A DNA stretch of 64,000 bases, taken from the NCBI GenBank assembly GCA_042854365.1, contig AP031437.1:434001-498000 (forward strand). Reading direction: 5' to 3'. Under the pieces are notes generated by a model. That model worked only from the letters and a program-made list of their open reading frames with translations, had not been told where the DNA came from and searched no databases. The DNA comes from Anaeromassilibacillus sp001305115. GTDB lineage: Bacteria; Bacillota; Clostridia; Oscillospirales; Acutalibacteraceae. Shown piece after piece: positions 44,288 through 51,546 of this stretch. Each line of letters starts with the position of its first letter. Within the stretch, counting starts at the first letter, position 1. The position numbers and the translations under genes were made by a program.

Positions 44288-47200
44288 TTAACCAATGGCC
44301 ACTGTGCAGTGTTTCACTGCGTTCTGCCCCGGCAGTGTCGTGTAAACGCCCGTGCTCTGGCCCGGTGTGCCGGTTGCATAGACTCTGTAGTAGTAATCGT
44401 TTCCAACCTTCGCTACAAACTGCGTCTTGAGAACGCTGCCGTTGCCCACCGTAAAGCTCGGCGCCTGGTTGTTTCCATTTACCACCGTCATCTTGAAGCA
44501 ATAGGCCTGCCCGCGTTTCAGGGTAAAGTTCACCGTCGTATCGCTGCGGACATAGGCGCCAACTGCCGCTACATTCTGACCTGCGGATACCACACCGCCG
44601 GCCCCATAGGAATTGTTCGCGTTTGCAGAAGAACTGCCAGAACTGCTGCCCTTGGACGGCTTATTGGTATCAACCTTCACCAGATTGTTCTGTGCCTCGC
44701 GTGCCTGCGCCACAGCTGCATCGATCTTCTTCTGGCCTTCCTCCGCGTCCAGGCTGTCATCCGCCATCAACGCGTTCAAAACCTCTTTGACCTCTGCTAC
44801 TGCTGCATAGCTTGCCGCTGTATATTCCGACGGATCGAGCGCATTGATTTCCTTCAGCAACTCTTCCAGTTCCGTCTTGTCCGCCTTCTTGCGCAGGGCC
44901 GACATCGCCTGCAACAGATCCTTCGCGGCCTGGTCCACTTCTGCCTGTGGGGAATCCTTGTCCAGCTTCTTGGCAGCTTCCAATGCCTCCAAGAACGCTT
45001 CCTGTCCGTCCGGCAGGTATTTGCCCGCTTCGATGTCCGTTTTGATTTCTTCCGCCTTTTCAATGGCGGTATTCAAATTGCTGACGTCCGATGCGCGAAT
45101 CAGTTGCTTGGACGCAGATGTCAGGTCTTCATATGCCTTTGTGATGTCACCCTCCAACGGTTCTGGGTCTTCGACCACTTCTTTTGCCTGCTCCATCGCT
45201 TTTTCAAACAAGGTCCAGCTGCTGCTTGTGAAGTCATCCTCCACAAGGTCGCTCAGGATATTGTACAGCTCTTCCAGGGCGCTCTTATCGCCCGGCTGGA
45301 AGTTCAGATAATGCAGTACGTTCAGCAGGTCGCTCCAAGCCTGGTCAATCTCCGTCTGCGTCGCCGCTGTATTGTTCAGCACAGCTTCCGCTGCGTCATA
45401 TGCCTCCAGGAAGGCCTCTTTCGCCTCGGTGACCAACGAATCGACCGTCCCATCATCCACATAGGGCTTTGCATACTGATAGGTTTGCTCCAGAATCCGC
45501 TTGTCCGTCACCTCGAATATGAAGTCCAAGTCGACGCCTTCGCCCGTCATCTCTACTGTGTAGGTGTACGAATCGCCGCTGATGAGTTCCTCCTGGCCGT
45601 TGACCGCCACCGAGCGGAAGTTCTTGCCTGCCACGCGTGGTTCAAAGGTCAGCTCTACGCTCGTTCCCTCTGCCACGTCTTCCAGCGTAAACTCGCCCGT
45701 CAGGTCTGCGATCTTCTGCGGCTCGCCGTCCACCTTCAACGTTACGTCCTTGTTGTTATACTGCAAGAAGATGGTATTGGCTTCTACCGGCTCCTCAGAA
45801 ACCGTTACTTCCGCGGATGCCTTGAGATCCATCAGGTTCATTACACCGTCAGCCAACGTAATGGTGCCTTCGAGTTTATAGACTCCTGCTGTATCGCCGT
45901 CATAGTCTCCTTCCGACCAAGTAACCGGCAAATCCTTCTCCGTACCGTCAACCAAAGTTACCTTCACCGTATCCGGCAACTTCAGATCTGCAAAAGCAGT
46001 GCCCGTGCTCGCACGCAAGGTCACAGGAGCCACCTCTGCGATGCAAGTGTCTGTACTTACAGCAAATGGTATGATTTCACCCTCGCCTTCTGCGTTTGCA
46101 TAATAGGTGAAGTCCTCAATGCGAATGTCCACGCCATTGTTATTGTTAGCGCCATTGCCGGTATAGACGCCAATCCTAATATTATCCGAACCGGATACCT
46201 GCGGACATTCAAGCTCTGCAATCTTGGTCCACTCTACGCCGTCATAGCTGTAATAACCGGTGAAAATCTGCCCCTTCTTCTCCAACTTCAGATAGGCGTC
46301 GTCGCTTGCCTGTGTATCCTTTGCAGTCTGCTCGTTGTAACCGCCTTCAAAGCGCATCAACTCAAAGCAATTACCGCCAAAGCTCGTATGGTACCTTCTC
46401 ATGACGGAGACGGCCTTGCTGCTGTCGACAAACGCCGTCAATGCCACAGTCTGGAACGCTGTGGTCAAATCTCCACTTACCTTTACAGTCGCTGCAAAAT
46501 TTTCTTCCTGCAGCGGGAAAAGGACCATGTTCTGCGGCCACTTGCTGGAGTCCTGGTTGCCGTCTACGTCGCCAGACAGTGAAACCTGCTGGATGGACGT
46601 AGCTGTCGGATAGGAGATGTACTGGCTATTCTCGCGCTCAATTGTCCAAAAATCGCGATCCAAGGTGTATTTTTCCATCTCGACCGTGACGGTGCAGGAA
46701 TCTGATACAGAGTCGTCAACCGGCGACGTCGCGGTAATCACTGCCGTTCCCGGACGGATGCCAGTAACCTTTCCGCTGCTGTCCACCGTCGCGACCGTCG
46801 GATCGCTGGATTCCCAAATCAGGCTGGAAATCAAAGGCTTCTCCGGTGTGATCGTGACATCGATGGTGGTATTTGCATTGCGCTCTAAGGTCATTTCGTC
46901 CTGTGCAAACTCGATGGTTTCAGCCGCAGAGGGTTTCTCTTTTGTAAAGATCACCGCACAGCCTCCGCCGTCCTTCATCGGCACTTTAAGGGTGTCGCCC
47001 TTGGTGACCTTCTGGATTTCTAGCTTCAAGCCGCGGTTATCCGTCCCATCGTCCGCATAGATCATCGCATAGTACTGTCCGTCATCCAGGAAATCGAGCG
47101 GGAATTCCGCATCGCGCGCATCTGTGGTGATGGCGCAACCGTACCATTTATCGCCGCTGCGGCGGGCCAAAGTGGTGTATTCGCCTGGATAGCCGTCAAT

Positions 47201-49600
47201 AAAATGCGAATCATCCCAAACGGATGGAAAATCCTTATAGAAGGATAGCGCCGGGCTACCCTGATAGTCCTCTACGCTGCTGGCCAGGCAATGCATGCCG
47301 CTGGTAATCAGGACGGACAACGCAACCTGGAAGCCCGTGGTCGTAGAACTTCCTCTGGGATAGAGGGTTTCCGTCACATCTGCCGGTCCAACTGCATTGC
47401 GGGTGAATGGCAGGATGGTGTACTGTACCGGACTCAGGTCGCCCATTTCCTGGCCATAAATGCCCTCACGGGTCAGGATGCCAGGATGTGTGCGGACCTC
47501 GCCGGTCGGCTTATTGGCGCCGTGGACGTTTGCCACCAGGTGCAGTCTCTCACAGTCTGCATAGACGTCTTCCATCAGCTGCACGCGCTCGTCGGTTTCA
47601 CGGTCAAAGAAGTCCACTTTGATCCCTTTGATCCCGAGCTCTGCCCAGCGATCCAGACGCTGTGCACGTTTTTCCGGCGTATTGAGATCATCGACGTGTA
47701 CCCATGCAATCAGGCCGACCCCTTTTTCATTTGCATACTCTACCACGTCATCAATCCAATCGTATTCGCCATAGTAGCGAGTGCCGTCGCCCTGCTGAGA
47801 ACGCGGCTGCCAGCCTTCGTCCATAATGAAATACTTCCATCCCATTTCGGAAGCAAAGTCGATGTACTTTTTGATCTGTTCCGGATCGGATTGCATGCTT
47901 GCACCGCCGACCAACCAAGTCCAGGAGCAAACGCCCGTCTCAGCCCAGGAGTAATCCCCCTCTGCTGGATCAGGACTCAGGTTTTCCGTCATTGTATTTT
48001 CGTTGATGTCCCCCAACGTGCCAACAACGGCAAACCGCCACGGGAATGCAAAGGTTCCCTCAACAACGGGATCTTCACTTTGAAGAGGCGTTGCGGAGAT
48101 CTTTAACGTTCCATTCTGCGCTTTGACCATCGATCCCATATACCCTGTGAGCTGAGCTTCGGAAATCATTCCAAAGGTGCCGTCCGGCGTCTCGAACAAC
48201 AGCGGGATGGACTGATCGCCGCTAATCGTCTCTGCGGTATATTTATAGAACGTGGATTCATAGGAATAACTGCCGCTGCCATAGCCCATTGCCCAAACAT
48301 TGGACTTCGCCGGAAGCTGGAAGGATGTCGCTTCGTCCTGTACCTGGATCTCTGTGCCATCCTCCGCATGGATGACGTACCGGAAGGCAAGGCCATCATC
48401 ATAGGCGCGTACAACCACATCAAACTGCACGCCGTCCTTTTGGAATGAAATCGTGCGTTCTGTATAATAATTGCGATACTCGTCTTTTTTGCGCGAGTTG
48501 ACGGTATAGGTCTCATCTACTGTCGTCGCCTCGGAAACGGACAGGAATTCCAGCCCTTCAGTGAAGTCCCCTAGATTCGTGCTCATGCCCATTGCGCCAA
48601 AGTTGAGCACAGACTTTTCATCGCGCTGGACGCTATAGGAAAGACTTCCGTTGTCGTTCAACATGAAAATTCCGCCAACCGCGTCGCTTGGTGAGGCGAT
48701 GGACCACACCTTTCCTTCCACTTCGTCGCCGACAATCAGATCAATGGAAGTACTCTTGGTGATGTCGCCCAACGTCACGTTGCACTGGATTGTCACAAGG
48801 CCGTTGGCTAAAGCGGTCACCACGCCCTGGTTGTCCACAGTCGCAGTCTGCTCATCGCTGCTGGTATATGTAATTGTTGCGCTCGAGAGGTCTGCATCGG
48901 TATCGTCTACTAACGTACCTGACACGGTGAGGTTCGCCGTCTCTCCGACTGCCAGGATAGTCTGATCTGCAGAAACAGCTACTTTATAAAGATTCTTCTG
49001 CACAGAAGAATCCAAAACGAGCTTCGCATCCGCCCAAACGCTGTGGTCGGAGTTGTTTCCGTCTCCGCCGTCCGTTGTGATTAGGGTCAGCTGTTTGGCC
49101 CCCTCCGGAATCTCGACGTTAACAAATTCCTGCGCTTCGGATTCCGACATCTTATCCACGCGGAACAATTCCTGATCGTCCGCTTTGACAATAAAGCCGC
49201 AAGTTCCTTGCTTAGAGTAGTTCACACCTATATATGCCTGGAAGCCTTTCACGCCGCGCCCCTCAATATCATAAACCAATTCCGAGGCGGCATGTGCACA
49301 GATACCCTTTTCATAAGTTTGGGTTCCGCCGTCCTCTGTGCGCAACTTCAACGGCAAGTTTTCCAGCCCCTGGTCGAGCATCAAGCTGCCCCAACCGACC
49401 GTGGCCTTTGTTGGGTCCATATCGCTGAGATAACGGACCACTACATCCCCTTCGCCGTCATTTTGCAGCGATACAGAAACAGGACGGCTGGGTTCCAAAG
49501 CGACAGCATTTGTCTGAGCCATCGCTGTCACACCGCTTGCGACGGTCATCTGAACAGCAATTAACAGTGCAATTGCAGATCGTAACGTCTTTTTTTTCAT
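44288..49600 (-). CDS. Giant secreted GH97 glycosidase
   Basis: 1,770 residues. The start at 49600 gives MKKKTLRSAIALLIAV (signal peptide) with AAGGAGGAG upstream. Order: NPCBM domain about 45-195; a Big_2 Ig-like domain; GH97 N-terminal sandwich about 290-555; GH97 TIM barrel about 555-830 (YFIMDEGWQPR; IKGIKVDFFDRETDE with an Asp at the nucleophile position of retaining members); GH97 C-terminal domain; a second Big_2; a DUF1349-like concanavalin domain; a Big_4-like domain; a beta domain; FIVAR-like helical units about 1370-1650; and the shared C-terminal domain from about 1680. GH97 contains alpha-glucosidases and alpha-galactosidases; an Asp nucleophile points to the retaining alpha-galactosidase branch, which is inference. 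Confidence 0.92.
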   Translation of the reverse strand: MKKKTLRSAIALLIAVQMTVASGVTAMAQTNAVALEPSRPVSVSLQNDGEGDVVVRYLSDMDPTKATVGWGSLMLDQGLENLPLKLRTEDGGTQTYEKGICAHAASELVYDIEGRGVKGFQAYIGVNYSKQGTCGFIVKADDQELFRVDKMSESEAQEFVNVEIPEGAKQLTLITTDGGDGNNSDHSVWADAKLVLDSSVQKNLYKVAVSADQTILAVGETANLTVSGTLVDDTDADLSSATITYTSSDEQTATVDNQGVVTALANGLVTIQCNVTLGDITKSTSIDLIVGDEVEGKVWSIASPSDAVGGIFMLNDNGSLSYSVQRDEKSVLNFGAMGMSTNLGDFTEGLEFLSVSEATTVDETYTVNSRKKDEYRNYYTERTISFQKDGVQFDVVVRAYDDGLAFRYVIHAEDGTEIQVQDEATSFQLPAKSNVWAMGYGSGSYSYESTFYKYTAETISGDQSIPLLFETPDGTFGMISEAQLTGYMGSMVKAQNGTLKISATPLQSEDPVVEGTFAFPWRFAVVGTLGDINENTMTENLSPDPAEGDYSWAETGVCSWTWLVGGASMQSDPEQIKKYIDFASEMGWKYFIMDEGWQPRSQQGDGTRYYGEYDWIDDVVEYANEKGVGLIAWVHVDDLNTPEKRAQRLDRWAELGIKGIKVDFFDRETDERVQLMEDVYADCERLHLVANVHGANKPTGEVRTHPGILTREGIYGQEMGDLSPVQYTILPFTRNAVGPADVTETLYPRGSSTTTGFQVALSVLITSGMHCLASSVEDYQGSPALSFYKDFPSVWDDSHFIDGYPGEYTTLARRSGDKWYGCAITTDARDAEFPLDFLDDGQYYAMIYADDGTDNRGLKLEIQKVTKGDTLKVPMKDGGGCAVIFTKEKPSAAETIEFAQDEMTLERNANTTIDVTITPEKPLISSLIWESSDPTVATVDSSGKVTGIRPGTAVITATSPVDDSVSDSCTVTVEMEKYTLDRDFWTIERENSQYISYPTATSIQQVSLSGDVDGNQDSSKWPQNMVLFPLQEENFAATVKVSGDLTTAFQTVALTAFVDSSKAVSVMRRYHTSFGGNCFELMRFEGGYNEQTAKDTQASDDAYLKLEKKGQIFTGYYSYDGVEWTKIAELECPQVSGSDNIRIGVYTGNGANNNNGVDIRIEDFTYYANAEGEGEIIPFAVSTDTCIAEVAPVTLRASTGTAFADLKLPDTVKVTLVDGTEKDLPVTWSEGDYDGDTAGVYKLEGTITLADGVMNLMDLKASAEVTVSEEPVEANTIFLQYNNKDVTLKVDGEPQKIADLTGEFTLEDVAEGTSVELTFEPRVAGKNFRSVAVNGQEELISGDSYTYTVEMTGEGVDLDFIFEVTDKRILEQTYQYAKPYVDDGTVDSLVTEAKEAFLEAYDAAEAVLNNTAATQTEIDQAWSDLLNVLHYLNFQPGDKSALEELYNILSDLVEDDFTSSSWTLFEKAMEQAKEVVEDPEPLEGDITKAYEDLTSASKQLIRASDVSNLNTAIEKAEEIKTDIEAGKYLPDGQEAFLEALEAAKKLDKDSPQAEVDQAAKDLLQAMSALRKKADKTELEELLKEINALDPSEYTAASYAAVAEVKEVLNALMADDSLDAEEGQKKIDAAVAQAREAQNNLVKVDTNKPSKGSSSGSSSANANNSYGAGGVVSAGQNVAAVGAYVRSDTTVNFTLKRGQAYCFKMTVVNGNNQAPSFTVGNGSVLKTQFVAKVGNDYYYRVYATGTPGQSTGVYTTLPGQNAVKHCTVAIG

Positions 49601-49737
49601 GAGTCTCCTCCTTATTTCAAACAACTGCTTCCCAAAATGTAAAATATCGGTTATTTCGATTTCTCGCCCTTTTGGCGCTCTATGCAAATTTCCTCCTCTC
49701 TGCTTCTTAATCGAAACAAGCGATTGAATTCGGGAAT

Positions 49738-49766
49738 ATTATAGCACTCTGACATAATCTTTTCCA
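49738..49766 (-). promoter_or_regulatory. Promoter of the GH97 gene
   Basis: On the minus strand TGGAAA (49766-49761), a 17-bp spacer and an extended -10 TGCTATAAT (-10 at 49743-49738). The same extended -10 is used by the sugar importer operon (24256-24251). Confidence 0.65.
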
Positions 49767-49846
49767 GTATTTATGAAAAATTTTTGTGAAAAAATTTATA
49801 TTCCTCTTTGGTACGAAAGTATTTATCATATAAAACAAAAGAAAAG

Positions 49847-49874
49847 TTGATTTTCTAAGAGGATATGCTATAGT
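49847..49874 (+). promoter_or_regulatory. Retron promoter
   Basis: TTGATT (49847-49852), a 16-bp spacer and TATAGT (49869-49874). Its predicted start, about 49881, coincides with the first base of the retron a1 repeat. Confidence 0.75.
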
Positions 49875-49881
49875 AGACATT

Positions 49882-50057
49882 GGACGGAACAACAGCGCTA
49901 ACCGTGTGATGCATACATGGCTGGACGGCGAGTCGCCCTCCAGAAAGATGACTTTGGAAAAAGAGGCATGCGGCCTTCGCCGTGTCAAGATACACAAGGT
50001 GTATTCCCACACGGCTATGCCCGCATCCCTTCAGGAACGATTTGTGTTGTTCCGTCC
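49882..50057 (+). ncRNA. Retron msr-msd non-coding RNA
   Basis: The ends form a perfect 13-bp a1/a2 inverted repeat: GGACGGAACAACA (49882-49894) and TGTTGTTCCGTCC (50045-50057). Just inside a1 is AGC, with G49895 the likely branching base for 2'-5' priming. msr hairpins follow: CTGGA-c-GGCG/CGCC-c-TCCAG (49921-49943) and AAAG/CTTT (49944-49955). The msd is a long hairpin about 49967-50027: ATGCGG/CCGCAT, an internal loop, GCCGTGT/ACACGGC, then ATACAC/GTGTAT at the tip. The reverse transcriptase gene starts 34 bp after a2. This is the standard retron order. The exact msDNA 5' end cannot be read by eye. Confidence 0.9.
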
Positions 50058-50091
50058 TTTTTATCAACCATACAAACAGGAGGGGCAGAGG

Positions 50092-51120
50092 ATGATTCAA
50101 ACATTGGAGGAGTTTTGCGAATGGCTCGATCCAAGTGTCTCTCCCCGTATCTTACAGAAAAAAGTCTACTGGTTGCGTTCTTTGCGCTCTGCGAAAAAGA
50201 AGCGCAAAGAATACTGCCTTTTCTGGTTGGCAAAACGAGGGGGAGGGTACCGCCCAGTAGCTTCTCCTTCCCCGGGTCTGAGACAGGTTCAAAGGGGAAT
50301 CCTCTCGCTCTTGGCCTATGGCGAAATCGCGCCCCCAGCTACAGCGTATCGCCCAGGCAGGAATTTACTGGACAATGCCGCCGCACATGTCGGACAACCA
50401 ATACTTGTCAAACTGGATATACTTCATTTTTTTGGCAGTATTCATTTTCCGTCGGTCTTTTGTGCGATTGACCGTACATTGTCCCAAAACCCGGAAATTG
50501 CTCCTTACTCCAAAGAGTCCAACGGAAAGAATGCAGGGAGTACACGCGCAGATTCCTTTAACGCTCTTTTGAGTTTTTTCTTTACAACCTTCTGTACGCT
50601 GGACGGTATACTTCCACAGGGTTCCCCCGCCAGTCCCATGCTGTCTAATTTGGTCTTTTTTCCGTTAGATCAGCAGATTGCGGCCTTTTGCGGCCAACGC
50701 CACATTCACTATACCCGCTATAGCGACGATCTGACTTTTTCAGGGGATTTCTCTCCGGAACCGCTCATCCGCTTTGTGTACCAACTTCTGCGCGAAAACG
50801 GATTTTTGTTGAATCCTGCTAAGACCATCATCGCCCGGCAAGGCAGACGGCAACAGGTAACTGGCATTCTGGTCAATGACCATCCACAGGTAGGGCGGGA
50901 TTATCGCAGGCGTATTCGGCAAGAAGTCCACTATTTGCGGCGTTTTGGCGTGGCCTCCCATCTGTTGCACGAAGGTCAAACCGGCTGGGCCCTTCATCCG
51001 GCTCCCTATCTGCAAAGCTTGCTTGGACGCATTCAGTTTGTCTTACAGATCTGTCCCTACGATCGGGAATTTCTAGAGTATCGGGCGTACGTCCTGCGTC
51101 TGCTAAAGAGTTCCTTATGA
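50092..51120 (+). CDS. Retron reverse transcriptase
   Basis: 342 residues, counted from the ATG at 50092 with AGGAGGGG upstream; longer in-frame starts would lie inside the ncRNA. RT motifs: GGYRPVASPSPGLRQVQRGI (RT1, about 51-70), VKLDILHFFGSI (motif A, Asp 109), ILPQGSPASPMLSN (motif B, 173-186), and YTRYSDDLTFSG (catalytic YSDD, 210-213). Both retron-specific marks are present: NAAAH (NAxxH, 95-99) in region X, and VTG (256-258) in region Y, followed by ILVND. It copies the msd part of the RNA immediately upstream into msDNA. No effector domain is fused, and no effector gene is co-transcribed, since a terminator follows. Confidence 0.96.
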   Translation: MIQTLEEFCEWLDPSVSPRILQKKVYWLRSLRSAKKKRKEYCLFWLAKRGGGYRPVASPSPGLRQVQRGILSLLAYGEIAPPATAYRPGRNLLDNAAAHVGQPILVKLDILHFFGSIHFPSVFCAIDRTLSQNPEIAPYSKESNGKNAGSTRADSFNALLSFFFTTFCTLDGILPQGSPASPMLSNLVFFPLDQQIAAFCGQRHIHYTRYSDDLTFSGDFSPEPLIRFVYQLLRENGFLLNPAKTIIARQGRRQQVTGILVNDHPQVGRDYRRRIRQEVHYLRRFGVASHLLHEGQTGWALHPAPYLQSLLGRIQFVLQICPYDREFLEYRAYVLRLLKSSL

Positions 51121-51138
51121 GAAAAATCGTTCAATAGA

Positions 51139-51167
51139 GGAGATGGCTGCTGGCCATCTCCTTTTTA
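51139..51167 (+). terminator. Terminator of the retron operon
   Basis: GGAGATGGC (51139-51147) pairs with GCCATCTCC (51153-51161) around a short loop, followed by TTTTTATTT. Confidence 0.92.
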
Positions 51168-51313
51168 TTTCCTTCTTTGGGTTCCGCTCCGTTTACTGGT
51201 TGCCGAGTCGAGGATATGGTTTCCCTTTCAAATATGAACAGAAACACCGCACCAGACCAATTTTTGGAGGTTTTCTTTCCTGATATCTGAACCGTGGAAA
51301 ACTGGCTCTCTAC

Positions 51314-51342
51314 TTGACATAATTCCGGAATTCTCCTATAAT
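51314..51342 (+). promoter_or_regulatory. Strong promoter of the GH25 transcription unit with palindromic spacer
   Basis: TTGACA (51314-51319), a 17-bp spacer and TATAAT (51337-51342) match consensus exactly. The spacer carries the perfect palindrome AATTCCGGAATT (51321-51332), a possible operator. The gap 51168-51432 otherwise shows no gene. Confidence 0.88.
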
Positions 51343-51432
51343 CAAAAGCATTCAAATCGTGCAAAATTCGTCGGATTTTGTACGCCATTTTGTGTCGGTA
51401 TGCGGCCCGGCCAACCAGAATAAAAGGAGGAT

Positions 51433-51546
51433 ATGCGATTGAAGAAAATTTGTAAAACCATGGCAAGAAAGCGAACAGGAATACGAACCGTTATTCTGGC
51501 TGCGTATTTCGACGACGCGGCCGCTTTAAAGGAGGAGCCTAATTGA
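51433..51546 (+). CDS. 37-residue upstream ORF coupled to the GH25 gene
   Basis: An ATG with AAAAGGAGG four bases upstream opens a 37-codon frame (MRLKKICKTMARKRTG at the start, ALKEEPN at the end). Its TGA (51544-51546) overlaps the TTG start of the GH25 gene in the four bases TTGA. The peptide is very basic in its first half and acidic at its end, with no clear membrane segment. The ideal ribosome binding site and exact overlap suggest it is translated and couples translation of the lysozyme. I recognise no family. It may simply be a leader. Confidence 0.6.
   Translation: MRLKKICKTMARKRTGIRTVILAAYFDDAAALKEEPN

Noticed and set aside
44264..46582. Long antisense open frame (772 codons) in the GH97 gene
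   Set aside because: It is a shadow of repetitive FIVAR and C-terminal coding sequence, with no start signals and no recognisable domain.
50092..51120. Reverse transcriptase as a diversity-generating retroelement or group II intron
   Set aside because: NAxxH and VTG marks plus an adjacent msr-msd RNA identify a retron; there is no template/variable repeat pair and no intron domain V or maturase/endonuclease domain.
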